Of a stretch of DNA of 64,000 nucleotides, positions 49,075 to 60,828 are shown one piece after another. Below the pieces are notes generated by a model. It was not told the origin of the DNA. It ran no database searches and was given only the letters and a program-made list of their open reading frames with translations. Position 1 is the stretch's first letter. Each line of letters begins with the position of its first letter. The translations under genes were made by a program, and so were the position numbers. The DNA is from Scleromitrula shiraiana (lineage: Eukaryota > Ascomycota > Leotiomycetes > Helotiales > Sclerotiniaceae), in assembly GCA_028455995.1 (NCBI GenBank), contig JABELC010000012.1, positions 620,001 through 684,000 on the forward strand, given 5' to 3'.

Positions 49075-49736
49075 ATGAGTTTCACTGGTCCCGGTCTCTA
49101 TGAAATCAAGCCATTCCAGGCTCCAGACCTCAACGTCAACTCCTGGGGTGGTGAACTTCCAGCTGGAGCAGTAGTTAAAACCTAGTGAGTTGTTCCAGCA
49201 CAAGTCGCATTAGAGTATTGAAGAGTCTGATGACTAACATCTTCGCAAACAATAAAGTAACCGCGACACTGTATCTACAAATGCGCAGTGGGTGATAGCT
49301 CTTGTCGCTGGCTCTGGAGATACTGCCGAGTATCTACTCATCAATTCTCGAACTGGCTATTTCATTACCGCAACTGGTAAGTTTTATAGTCATACGTATT
49401 CACGCTTGCTTTAATTCGCATACTGATTCTCAATTGCAGAGGACAATACCATTGTCTCCACTCCACAGATCTCCCCAAACAATTCCTCTGCCCGCTGGTT
49501 CATCAAGGCCAAGCGAACCGGATATCAACAATATGACACGTATACGTGAGTGATTGACGGCTTTTCCAGCAACTTAATACACAAATTTGCTGATCTTAAA
49601 ATGTAGCATCACAAGCAAGGTATCCAGTCGTGGTCAACTCTCGGTGAAGGACAGTGGAAATCAGTCAGGAACTGATATCATCGTTTCTCCCAAGGAGGAT
49701 GCGGATAACCAGAAATGGTACATCGAACCATTGTAA
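49075..49736 (+). CDS. Ricin-B-fold lectin of the Sclerotinia agglutinin type
   Basis: A small sugar-binding protein with a beta-trefoil fold; the Sclerotinia sclerotiorum agglutinin of this type binds galactose/GalNAc and accumulates in sclerotia. Four exons (49075-49184, 49258-49376, 49440-49545, 49607-49736) join in frame to 154 residues, matching that lectin's length. Visible blocks are GPGLYEIKPFQAPDLNVNSW at the N-terminus, AQWVIALVAGSGDTAEYLLI, RTGYFITAT, a second repeat with SARWFIKAK, and NQKWYIEPL at the C-terminus; these Q/R-x-W repeats are the trefoil signature. There is no signal peptide, as expected of cytoplasmic fungal lectins. The second acceptor is AAG rather than CAG/TAG but keeps frame and motif. 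Neighbours give no hint of its role; defence against nematodes or insects, or storage, is proposed for relatives. Confidence 0.9.
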
Positions 49737-50830
49737 ATGAGCTTGGGAGTGCGCAGTAGTCATTCGGGCTCATCCTACAGACTGGCCAACCTCATTTCAC
49801 GCGTTTGATGCTTCTGAATGCAAAGTTAGGTAGAGAAATACAAACACCTCTTCTGATCAATCATGAAAGACATCGTGCTAGTCTTTTGGTTTAGGGTAGA
49901 GATTACGCTACCATTATTCGTGCTGTCCTTCCCGCGCATTCTCAAGTATTTATCAGACTCCAAATTGATAGTGAAGTCTGATTGTACTCTGGTAATACAG
50001 AATAAAACTTTTAACCCTACTTCTGAATCCAGTTCCCTAAGAAGAAGAGCTTGGGCTGTGGAAGTTTGTCAAATTAAGTTTGCCGGATTGAACAGATAGT
50101 CCGTACATGAAGTATGCTACTGACTAGATGAACCAGACAGTAACTAACATTGATCAATATTAACATAGATATTGGAGTATAATTATTTTATATTATTAGA
50201 TTATAATTCCTTGCCACTAAAATCTAATCTGATGATTTGGAATCTAATAATTGATAGTTTGGATTGTGTATAGTGGATTGTTTAGTATTGACTTACAAAT
50301 TGAAGAATAGTTATAGATATAATCAGATTATAGTTCTTCATTTTTCAAATCTAATCAAGTGGTTTACTAGTACATATGATAACTGATATTTGAAACTGTA
50401 CGTTATTTAATTAGATCTAGTAATAAACATGAGATCTATGTCTAGTAGTCACTGGAACGAGAACTAGCTTACTCTGAAATATTCTCTAGGTAGGATATAG
50501 GAACTAAATACAACGATATCAATCTGAATTGGTATTATAAGAGAGGAAAATGAATAGATTATTGATTATGCAAGTAAGTATTTGCGTTTCATGCATGTTC
50601 CTCTAAATCCAAAACGCATACAGAAGAGCAAAGCAGGTATAGGAATATTGGTGAGAAATACTGATGTAATCATGTATTCAGTAGGAATGAATCAACAAAT
50701 TATTGAGAAAATATATAAGATCGTAATAACGGAATTTTTAAACATCCCAAGTGTAGTAGTGAATGATCTTCCCCCGACCCCCAATGCTATCTATCCCAAA
50801 ACGTGGCTCGACTTTCATCGTGGTTGATTT
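49737..50830. other. intergenic region with A+T-rich direct repeats
   Basis: No gene is recognised. At about 50200-50245 and 50325-50370 two related segments (AGATTATA.TTC.T, then AAATCTAATC) lie in the same orientation, 125 bp apart, in very A+T-rich sequence. Confidence 0.4.
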
Positions 50831-51567
50831 TCAATTGCACTTGCCTCTTTTCTGACCATTTTGATTATGTTTCTTCTCCCTCTTCTCCTTTCTGCTGCTC
50901 TTTTCTCCAATTATTGACTGATCTTGCACCCCGATTTTCTTCTCCGCCTTCAGTTTTGCAATTTGCTCGAGTAGTTTGTGAGCTAGATTTGAACGGAACT
51001 CTATGAGCCCGTCTTTGGTGGTTTGTTCCAAGGAACGCCAGGTTTCCCAACGTTGTGAGTTATATCGTTTCTTGTAGTATGGGTATTCGTCGAGATCTGG
51101 TCTATGTCTCGACAATTCTTGTCTTATGACTTGCTCCCAGTCACTCCCTGTCAGAACGACTTTATCAGGAATAGAATCATCGTCAAAAGAGCACTTCTCG
51201 AAACAAATCTCGCGTGCAAACTCAATTTCAAATGCACGGAACATGAGATCATACTTGCTATGCATGCTATTAAGTATCGCAGCATGAACATCCATGTGAA
51301 GTAAGTGAAGCCAAATTCTCCACAGAGTAATGACGAACACCTGGCAGAAATGTAACTGTGATGAGAGAAGGTTCGTTTATGCTTCTTGTTAATATACTGG
51401 AACGTGGGAATATTATAGATTTGGTATATTTTAACAATCCTATCTGGATACATACTGAATGAAGATCCATTCACCGAAATTCCTGGATATATGCTGGGAG
51501 GATGTCCATCTGCAAGTCGGAGTATTCTAGCATAGACAATACCCTTGCAAACAGCAGTATAATTCAT
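50831..51567 (-). CDS. Hypothetical protein, multi-exon
   Basis: Not recognised. On the minus strand a first exon starts at 51567 (MNYTAVCKGIVYARILRLAD) and ends at a GTATGT donor after VNGSSF; an acceptor after the CGTTCCAG sequence restores ILTRSINEPSLITVTFLPG in frame. A last coding part (REICFEKCSFDDDSIPDKVV to the C-terminus at 50831) is a charged, helical segment with EQIAKLKAEKKIGVQ and a lysine-rich end. The junction between these parts, near 51300-51340, lacks a good consensus site, so the model is incomplete and the gene may be decayed. Confidence 0.4.
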
Positions 51568-52067
51568 ATCTATGTATAAAACTTAAAACGTCAGCACACA
51601 CGAGGGGGTGTATGGATTCATGGGCTACCTGCACTATTCGATTGATTAGTTGAAAGAGAGCACGTTATGTATTTTGATTCCAAGTGATTACAAACTTTCA
51701 TACGCCATTGTTAGATCAAACCCTTTGATCGGCCGATTAGGAACTAGAAAATCAATATATAAATATGAGGACGGTTTATAGATAGATACATCCTGTGTTG
51801 CACAGTAACCAATAAATCTCCAAACCCAATCTAGCACTCTCATATTTAGATCTATACATCAGCAAAAGTACATTTGTTACAAAATCTCTCTCCTCCACTT
51901 CATCCATATCACCTAAAAAACAACAGAAACTCCTCAAATCTTCAACCCCAATCTAGCACTGTTATATCCAAACATATTTATCAGCAAGAGTCATATCTCA
52001 AAATCTCCTCCTCTCCACTACAACTTCCATCAGAAAAAGAAATCCAAAGAAAAAAGGTCCAAAAAAC
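51568..52067. other. intergenic region
   Basis: Nothing recognised; it lies downstream of the epimerase-like gene and upstream of the hypothetical gene at 50831-51567. Confidence 0.4.
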
Positions 52068-53553
52068 TCACTTTCCTATACTCAACTCCTTCCTTTGCCC
52101 CTCAAACCAAACCGCCAATACATCGCCTAGTCCCTCCAAGACCCCTTTTTCTTTCGGCTTCCATCTCAATAAGTTCTTCGCTCTTGTACTTCTCACTCTC
52201 ATATTGATTCCGCAAAGGACTTTCGTATTGACTTCTAGATCGGACGTCAAATTCGATCTTTTTAATCTCGGAGCTTCGATTTCAAGGAGCTGGTTGGATG
52301 ATATATTTATCAGAGGCTTGGAGACAGATGAGAGCTGGGGAGATGTGAGTAGAGATATGAAACGCGTCATATATGCTCGAAAAGAAACCTCAGCTCCAGC
52401 ACCGAAATAGTAAGAACTATCTCCCCAGATTTCACTTCCATCTCCATCTCGCTCTTCATTTTCCAGATCCAGAGCAGAAGATAAAAGAAGTAGATAGATC
52501 TCCGCAAGATCCAAAACATGAACATAAGCTTGAATATTTCGACCCTGGGAAATAGTAAAGCCCAATTGATATTTATTGAGCAAGTTAAAGATGTCAGGGA
52601 GAGTTATAGGGGTGGGGTGGAAGGGAGATGGTGAGAGACCGTAGACTAAGGTGGGAGACACGATGGATATGTTGACCTGTGAGGAGAAGGAACGCACGAG
52701 CTAATTTGTGTTAATTCCAATTTGTACTTGCTTTAGATGTTTGTCAAAGTGATCGAGAAATAGAGAGAAAGGGGAAGCCCCAGAAAGGAATAAAAAATAC
52801 ATACAGCATCAGAAGTAGCATGGAGATGTGAAGAGGGCAAATCTTTCATTTTCTGAATATCAGCTACATCGTCCCAAATTTCGTTGCTAGGTTTGGAGCC
52901 ATCTGGTTCGTCCCATATCAAGGCGGCTCCGGATGTGTGAATGTAATAGGGCTTTGGGGAGCGGTTTACGAGACCGCGAAGGAGAGCTAAGATGGGTTGT
53001 TCTCGTTGGACGTCGGGCCCGGCATCTGTGAGTTGTTAGTTTAATCGGGAACGAAAATGTAAATAAAGACGGGTCTAGGAGATGTTCAATCGCAGCGTGT
53101 GAAATAGATAGAGGCATGCACTTGCTAGTTGCGGCAATATGATAGATCGGATGCGGATGCTGATGGCGACGCTTACTGATAACAATATCCGCATTCCTAG
53201 CCTCATGCTCTAAAAGATCTAATGACCTCAAATCCCCCCTCACGATTTCCACTCGTGGATATTTCTCCACCAGCGTTTCTCCTTGCCCCTCACCACGTAC
53301 TAGTGCTTTGATCGAGACCGTTCCATATTTCTGGTAGATCTTATCGAGTACCGCACCACCTATATGGCCGGTAGCTCCAACCCTAAAATATGATATGATA
53401 TGATAAGAATCTGTGATGTGATACAAAATGATACTAGGTCGGTGAGGGAATTGAGAATGGAATGGAGTGACAAGATGGATGAAATATGGCGGAAATAAAT
53501 GCTGTAGAACGAAGTGGGTGTAGGTTATGTACTTACATAAATACTTTTGACAT
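52068..53553 (-). CDS. NAD(P)-dependent epimerase/dehydratase-like protein (atypical SDR)
   Basis: A Rossmann-fold protein of the extended/atypical short-chain dehydrogenase group, close to NmrA-like and nucleotide-sugar epimerase families. Four minus-strand exons (53553-53537, 53382-53177, 53025-52805, 52676-52068) join in frame to 350 residues; the first exon is only 17 bp. It begins MSKVFM-VGATGHIGGAVLDK, with the TGxxGxxG nucleotide-binding loop at residues 9-15, then IKALVRG, VEIVRGDLRSLDLL and ADIVI, as in NmrA-like folds. HTSGAALIWDEPDG holds the serine-containing active-site strand, and later SIVSPTLVYGLSP and QAYVHVLDLAEIYLLLL match extended-SDR blocks. No canonical Tyr-x3-Lys motif is obvious, so it may be a sensor or an atypical enzyme. 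Substrate unknown. Confidence 0.85.
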
Positions 53554-56500
53554 TTTGTATCTACTACCTAGGCCGGTACTACCAATGCATGTATATATAC
53601 GACCGGATCTTGATGGCGAATTAACTCAAATAAAATCAAGAAGAATGGTGATACAGACAAATGAGTTATGTGGTAATAGTATGGAGGTGGCACTTCAGAC
53701 TGCTTGCTATCATGCCCAAATTGTCACACTTTCGCCGGTTATATACTTATTCCCCTCACTTGAAGATATGCATTTGTCATCAAAATCGAATTGAAAATCA
53801 TTCAATTGGAAATCATTTAATTGGAAATCATTCAATTGGAAATCACGCTTATGATTGATAAGAAGATGATCTATCATCAAAGCTAAATGAGGCTATATTC
53901 AGCCAGTCATAGCTGCTCCCAGCCGGCCGGACAAACACTGTAGATTTGTGGACCATGAGAGGAGAATATACTTCCCTTTCAAATATCAAACACAGACAAA
54001 GCATATGATGTTGAATGGTCTACATCATGGCAACTAAAATGAGTGGAACAAAAGCAGCCCTGAGGCTATCGCAATCCATGAAAATAATTCAGATACCGAC
54101 TTGAACAAGGAGAAATAGCCTTCCATCTTTTAATTCATCTATTCAGTCATGATATGAGGCACTCACAAGAACAATTGTTGGCAGACAGGAATAGTCGTTG
54201 AAGTGGAGCTAACGGATGAACAAAATAGGCTACACATCGCTAAAAAATCAATTCACTGGCAGATAACACGCTACTATGCTTATTTTTAACCATAAATCAA
54301 CGCAAAAAACCTTCCAACCCATTCATTCTTCTTCGACAGTACGTATGCAACAAGATATTGAGAATACGAGAAGAGCTTACAAATTTCCATCCTCTGTATG
54401 ATAATGGTAAATTGAGATCATGATAATAATTATTGGGGAGAAGGAAGATAGTTCCGGACATGTACGATAAATTGCAATTCTCAAATGGTGAAGGGAATGC
54501 TACCTACCTATGTACAGCGGAATTGAACCAATTTAATGGAAGGGGTATAACGAACATCCCCAGTTGGCGAACGTTCAACTTGCAGGGGAAGCCGGTGAGA
54601 TGCTGGTCTGCGAAAGTATGCGAGATATCTATCCATAGGCACACTTACAGTTGCAATTTTAGCCGGATAGATGTATAGTCTCGGTGAGTCGGCGGAAGGT
54701 GTACCTTTGAAGTACTATGTTTGGATGTTCTTTTTAACCATGGGGTCTGTTTGCAATAACCTGACCCGATGTAACATCGCCCGGGTGGTCATCCTGGGGT
54801 AAGTACGCAATTGCAACCATTTGATCAAGATTGACAGTTTACTGTACAGCTTTCTATGTACAATTCAGTACTTTAGGCAACTAACGACAGGAAATAAAAC
54901 AAAGAAACGTGAGTAGAGTTCAGTTCGTCACTTGAAGTCACATCAATCATGAGGTTCATAAAATGACACCAAGCTTTATTTCCCGACTGCAAGTTGCCGT
55001 TGATATCAGTGGAGTCGATTCGAGAGGGCCAATCGGGGTTTTCCTTATTCTTTGACTTTTTTTGAAACATGGTTTGTTCAATTGCCCTCTTTGGATGTAC
55101 AGTGCGTGCATGTCAAGGCCGCTTTTTAGATCATTTTTTTCGGCTAGATACTTGCCATATGTTCCATAACTAGAAATATTAATGCAATGCGAGTATCCAA
55201 CAAATATCACATGCCTGAGTTGTAAAATAAGTATTGTACAACTAAGAATATAATGTGTGAAACCTTTACACAGGTGATAGATATGTCTCATATCAAGAAA
55301 AAGAGCAACCCCGGAAACCGTCCAAACGAGGCATCTAATAGCCTGGAGCATGTAATTCTCCAATGCCACAGCAACAAAGAAATTGCTCATCTCATTTGCA
55401 GATGCTAGATGCCCTGAAGCGAAGTCTCGGCAGTTATACTGTACGAAATATGTTGATCTTGCTATCTAGTCTTTGCATCCTTCCGGATTTAATTCCTGAT
55501 CAGCACATGTATTAGGCGGGCCGATCCATGATCAGGCCAGGTTTATTGTGTATATATTCATCGCATGCATTATAAATCTATGTACGCCAGAGAGAAGGTG
55601 AAATTGTTCAACCAATCAATCTTCTAATTATATAATCCCTTGCCATGTGCCGGGAGAATTTGTAGCGAATCATTTCATTCCATATTTCGCCTCTGAGAGT
55701 TACATTTTGCAGCCATAATATGTACCTGTTGTTACTACAGTTATGCAGTCCAGGGCTTATGAACGGCTCAGTACGTGTATGACACACAATGCATGGCGTC
55801 TCATTTTCTCACAGGGGAAACATACAACCTTTCATTTTCATGTATTTGCGAGGCGTAGCACACGTCAACCCGATATCAACCTCAATCCGACACCCATGCA
55901 TGTATGTCATGGTTCCTGGAGTTCCAGGATCGCTGATTGGAACTTATAAGCCTTCCGCTTCACATCATGGATTGACAAGGACATGGACAAGGACATCGTA
56001 AATAATGTTGCTCGGTCGGTCGCTCACTCTGTTTCCTTTTCCTACCACATACACAATCTGCATTCGCTTCCCCGCCTGCTGGGAGCACAGTTAACGTTAT
56101 CATTATATGCAAAACACCTTTTGTGGGATTGGTATGCTGGTTCTCAATGTTACCTTCATCTGATTGATATGCATGTCTAGTACATGCATAAAAGTATCCT
56201 TGCGTATTGTTGTATTTTCTTTCACTGATGAGGATCCTATATGTACTTTTTTCTACTTGCGGTATAGTATCAACGTATGGTGTGGTGGTTTTGAGGCGAT
56301 CCTTGTGGTGATCATTAATGCGTTATTTTCTTTCGACGCGGGGAGAAAAGACAAACCCGCGCAGACACTGGACGTTGCGGATTTTCTTTCTGTATACGTG
56401 TTGCGCCTTCCTCGAGTGGGTGACAAATATACGATATATCATTTTCTTCAACGACTTCGGTTCCGGGGAACATATTTCGTGCGTGCAAGGTACTTGCGGT

Positions 56501-56685
56501 GAAGAAAAGGGAAGGAAGCAGCGGGTCGGGGTGGTAGAATACTACATTACCGGGGATACTACGAACGATCAATCCAGTAGTCGCATGCTCAGGATGTCTA
56601 TTACTCTCATCTTGATGTAGTTTAGGGTATGGCGGAGGAAGGGGGAAGTATCCATCTTGCCCAGTGCACAGTAGATCACACACTT

Positions 56686-56940
56686 ACCTAACGATAAATC
56701 CCAATCAAGACAATTGTAGAGCTCGTCCTATATCTACCCCATTAATCAATGCGAGGATATTTCTGAATCAATTAACCTAATATATAATAATCATTAATTA
56801 TATATATATAAACAAATGTTATTATATAAATACAATACAATACAATAATAATATAATCTCAAAATTATATAATAATCATTGATATATCTTCAAAATTACC
56901 TAATTAGTTCACCAGCTTGACCGAACGATAAATCAATCAA
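56686..56940. repeat. Direct repeats around a short A+T-rich segment
   Basis: A similar sequence (TAACGATAAATCCCAATCA at about 56687 and GAACGATAAATCAATCA at about 56922) occurs in the same orientation at both ends of a 235 bp A+T-rich segment that includes ACAAT repeats. It could be a small insertion with a long duplication, or chance. Confidence 0.35.
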
Positions 56941-56944
56941 CCGA

Positions 56945-56974
56945 CTCGTATACGAGCTCCGATTGGCCAATCGG
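56945..56974. promoter_or_regulatory. Two adjacent perfect palindromes
   Basis: CTCGTATACGAG (56945-56956) is followed two bases later by CCGATTGGCCAATCGG (56959-56974). The second contains ATTGG and CCAAT back to back, i.e. two CCAAT boxes of opposite orientation. Possible regulator sites; no gene start is close. Confidence 0.4.
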
Positions 56975-57540
56975 TCGAATTTGCGAATGGGGACCAGATC
57001 TACCATCATGATTCAGAACCTCTCTCCCTTTCCGCAAGCCATGCTGTATCAAAATGGCAGTACCATCACAGAACAGCCTGAGGACCTGGAATTTCCTCGG
57101 AATTTTTACATATTCATTCTATCGGAATAGGATTTGATATCTAGACAGTCTAGCTATCTGTTCTCTTCCCAGATAGATGGATTCATATCCCACCTAACAA
57201 GATAAATGAACACCTGCAGCGTGCATGAATGACTGATATAATGTAGACACGTTACAATCACTGTCATACGAACACATCTAGATGTTGACAGAAAGATTGA
57301 TTGATTGATTTAATTGATTTCGTATATTTCGTATATTTCTGTGTGTTCATATCCACTATTTATCTATCTCTTCCACTGTGCCACACTCAAATATGAACAA
57401 ACAATACTCATCTTGTGGGCATGTCCAATCGATCTCCATTGCAAATCCAAACCAGTCCAAATAAGATCCACAAGAAATGCAATTAACCCATCTCCAAATG
57501 CATACCCAAAATGATAGAAACCAGACCGCCACCCATCCCA

Positions 57541-57628
57541 TGCCATCCCACCCAATCCGATCATACCCGCCTTTCCCATCCCCATGCCATCCCACCCAAT
57601 CCGATCATACCCGCCTTTCCCATCCCCA
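57541..57628. repeat. 44 bp perfect tandem duplication
   Basis: Bases 57541-57584 are repeated exactly at 57585-57628, and the array continues into CCTATC and CCATC short units to about 57680. Confidence 0.9.
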
Positions 57629-58297
57629 TCCTATCCTATCCCATCCCATCCCATCCCATCCTATCCCATCCCATCCCATCCATTTCGTTTTGGGAGCCAA
57701 CCTTACTAATGAGTGAAAAGAAAATCTCTTTGTTTCTCCTTTTCCCTCTTCTCAGTATGTATGTATGTATCTGAACGTGATCAAAGTGAAAAAAAAGAAA
57801 AGCCCCGCCCTGGAATTTTGTGCCCACCATCCATCCATGACCCAACCACCCACCACAATCATATGCAAAAAATGAAATAAGGCAAAAATGTAAGTAACGC
57901 AACATAACGTATAACTAAGTACGAAGAAAAGAAAGTCAAAAATGTGCACGAAAGTAAGTCAAGGAGAAAGGATCGCCGCCGCCGCCGCCGACCAAATGCA
58001 TGTATATGAGAAATTCAATGCCGAAGATAACAGAGCTGAGTAGAGTAGAGTGGTTTGGTGTATCGTGAGTATGTGAAACGAAACATGTATGTAGTGTAAA
58101 TGAAAATTCAAGATCGAAGATCTAGTCGAAAATGATAGATAGATGGGACCGGCCGTTTTCGTAATTCGTTGGACCCGTGAGTATTATGTTGCATGTACTA
58201 TATGTATGTATTGGAACGGAGTGAAAGTAGGAGAATATGCTGTGACACAAAACAATACAATGCAAGTAAAGTAAGAGGTTACGCTCCACGAAGCATA

Positions 58298-58352
58298 AAC
58301 TCCGCCGAGGAGTTCGTAAGCTGAGGTCCCCCGGGATCAATCGTCGATCCCG
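58298..58352. other. Two consecutive hairpins
   Basis: AACTCC-GCCGA-GGAGTT (58298-58314) and CGGGATC-AATCGTC-GATCCCG (58332-58352) are two short perfect stem-loops 17 bases apart, about 270 bp beyond the stop codon of the minus-strand transcription factor. They could mark a 3' RNA structure. No tRNA-like layout was found. Confidence 0.4.
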
Positions 58353-58626
58353 ATATGTGGTGTTTATCGGCCCGTATGCCAAGTAAATATCCTGCATGTC
58401 ATACGGAACCCGAGGCTTTTTCCAGGCTGATCCTTGATTATATTGCAACCCCTGGGTGACACCACAGTACATGTATGTAATATTTGCGCCTCCTCTCCGC
58501 ACAGTTTCGGAAGATAATTCCGCTTAAAGGCCTCGTTTTGTTTTTGTGCTTGCGGCATGGGCCAAAATCGAAGCTGGCTGAATTGATTGCTTGCTTGCTG
58601 ATCTATTCTGCATCAGGAAGGCATCC

Positions 58627-60828
58627 TCAAGTGGCCAGAAAATCCATTCCTAGGTTGTGTGCCACACTTTGCCAGTCCCAACTTCTCTCATCCCTACAGT
58701 CCATTAACTTCCAGACCTCTTCCAGGATTCGTAGAGCCGCATCCGAATTGCGATATTCCATGTATGCCTTCACAACACCAATTGCCTTACGAATAGGTTC
58801 TCGTTGTCTTTCCTCGAATGCAGCGCACCCAATGATGAATGCAGGGGCGAGAACAATAGTTTGTGTGGGATCACGAGCAGGAATTTGGCCCAGCAATACA
58901 ATGCCATCATCAACAGCTTGCGTGATTCTTTGGTCGGGTTGCCAGGTTGTGGTCTTAGGTGGATAGATGGTACGCCAGAGATATACCCACATCATTTGCT
59001 TGTATAAAAGACCCCCTAAATCACGAGCGTCTCCGGGCGGCCAGACTGGTTTCCAATCGCGGATACCGGCGTCAATTTCAGCGGCTCGGTATAATGATGT
59101 GTAGTCGACGATAGGATCAACCCCGTTGACAATATTCTCGCGGATTGAGTTTCGGATGTTAGTAATCTTAGACATGTAGAGAAATAGCCCATCGTTGACA
59201 CCTAAAAGACGAACAGCGTCACGTTGAATAATATTCTCGGGGATATTCCAGTCATCGTAGACAGCGCCGAGACGTGCACGACCTTCAGGTAAATAGATCA
59301 ATTCATCAAGAACGATGTGGTACTGGAAAAATTCTCGGATGAATTCCAAGAAAGGTCCTTCTTCAGGAGGGCATGATTGTATAAGATTTTGGTAAGCATT
59401 CAAATGCACACGATGCTGTCCTGTGGGCTTGGGGTCTGCAAGGGTTTCGAGAACGAGACACAGCATCTGACCATAACGAGCTGAAATAATTGTGTTGCCA
59501 TTTGTGCCTTCAACTGGCTTTCCCATATCAAGCTGAAGTTCTTTCAAGGCCTCATCTTGATGATACTGCGATCTTACTTCTAGACTCTTCTTATCGACAT
59601 CGGGGTGCCTTTTGAGTATTTCCCTACCATAAGCCGATTCGTAGTCGATATGTTTGCTTGAAAGAGCAAGGATAGAATGCATGAGTCCAAGATGTTGTAC
59701 AGCCATTGGCAATAACATGTCTTTGAAGGCATTGTTTCTTTCTCCCTCAACAGTAAAAATTGAACTCAATCTGTAGATATAGTGTTCAAAGAAAACCTTA
59801 TCTCCAGTGGTTTCGACCCCATGAATCACGGGTTTAAGGTTGTGGATACTGGGTATGCTGACCCTTCGTAAACGGGCTGTCGAATTAATCAGTTTTTTCG
59901 TTCTTAGCTGGCAATTCCATAATGTCGTACCTTCTTCAACTTTTTCTTTTCCACTTTTCCACAATTGTTTATCTGGATACCCTTCACAGATGACAGCGTT
60001 CTTTTCACAATTCATACCTAAATATCAATTGAAAATTAGCTTAAGACCAATCACCAGGAATAATATAGGTAATAAAAGATAAAACCTACACTTTGGTTTT
60101 GCCTCATCACACTTCTTCTTGCGCCTTCTGCATGTTATACAACCAGTCTTAGAGCGACCCTTTGCAACCTTGGCCATTGCCTCAGGTGTTGGTACGGGAT
60201 GTTTACGTGGCCGTCCGCGAGGTCGCTTCATCTGCGTTGGTGATCGTAATGGTGTGCGAGGTGGTTCTGTGGTAAGGACTGCAAAGGTGACGCTGCTATC
60301 TTCCTCCGTAGGCTCTAGCTTTGGTACCAGCATCTCGATATCTTCTTGATCCTGCTCCATTTCTTCATGACAATGTTCTCCTCCCTCCATGTTATTGTTA
60401 TTATATTCGTGGCCGTGGTTATGCGAGTGATCATGGCCATCGTGTTCTCCTCCTTCAACAAATCCTACAGATGCGCTCCGGGGATCACCACGGGAAGATG
60501 GGGAGGTGGCCGAAGTACCGGCGGTAATGATTGTAATTGCCGAAGAATTCGACCCATCTGAACCTTCCATACTTCCAGCCCTCATTTCGAATCTACTGAA
60601 TTTGAACGAACTAAAGTCGATACTTGAAGATCCCCCAGAAAATTCTCCACTTCTAAGTCGTTTTGTAGGTACCCGACCAACTCGGGGTTGTTTTGAGTCT
60701 CTTTGATATCCACTCTGTGTTTGTCGTATTATCTCTTGGGCTTCTTCAATATCTGGACTAGTCGAGTGGTCCGAGGACCAATGGAAGATCGCTTCTTTTG
60801 ATGATATAGGAGTAAGTTGCATGTCCAT
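58627..60828 (-). CDS. Zn2Cys6 transcription factor with AT-hook
   Basis: Nuclear DNA-binding regulator. Two minus-strand exons (60828-60090 and 60017-58627) join at a split cysteine codon to 709 residues. The N-terminal 200 residues are Ser-rich with a His/Asp/Gly stretch (HDGHDHSHNHGHE) and an acidic patch. RPRGRPRK at 202-209 is an AT-hook, then the binuclear zinc cluster has cysteines at 230, 233, 240, 247, 250 and 257 (C-x2-C-x6-C-x6-C-x2-C-x6-C), the fourth made by the intron junction. The remaining 450 residues match the fungal-specific regulatory domain type: HYIYRLSSIFTVEGERNNAF, then MLLPMAVQHLGLMHSILALS and QMMWVYLWRTIYPPKTT. AT-hook plus zinc cluster is known in several fungal regulators. 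Targets unknown; neighbouring genes do not form a pathway. Confidence 0.93.

Larger units (their letters stand above)
53554..58626. other. 5 kb without a recognisable gene
   Basis: Many short frames occur, none with family features. Contents seen: a 16-base AATCATTCAATTGGAA unit repeated three times (about 53795-53845); an A+T-rich element-like stretch at 56686-56940; two perfect palindromes (56945-56974); a 44 bp tandem duplication and CCATC-type repeats (57541-57680); a GCC run (57975-57990); and two hairpins (58298-58352). Confidence 0.5.

Noticed and set aside
54433..54678. 81-codon plus-strand frame (MGRRKIVPDMYDKL..)
   Set aside because: Isolated, with no family features or plausible adjoining exons.
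58262..58360. Possible tRNA because of two hairpins in tandem
   Set aside because: No acceptor stem pairing, and the second loop lacks the TTCRA T-loop sequence.
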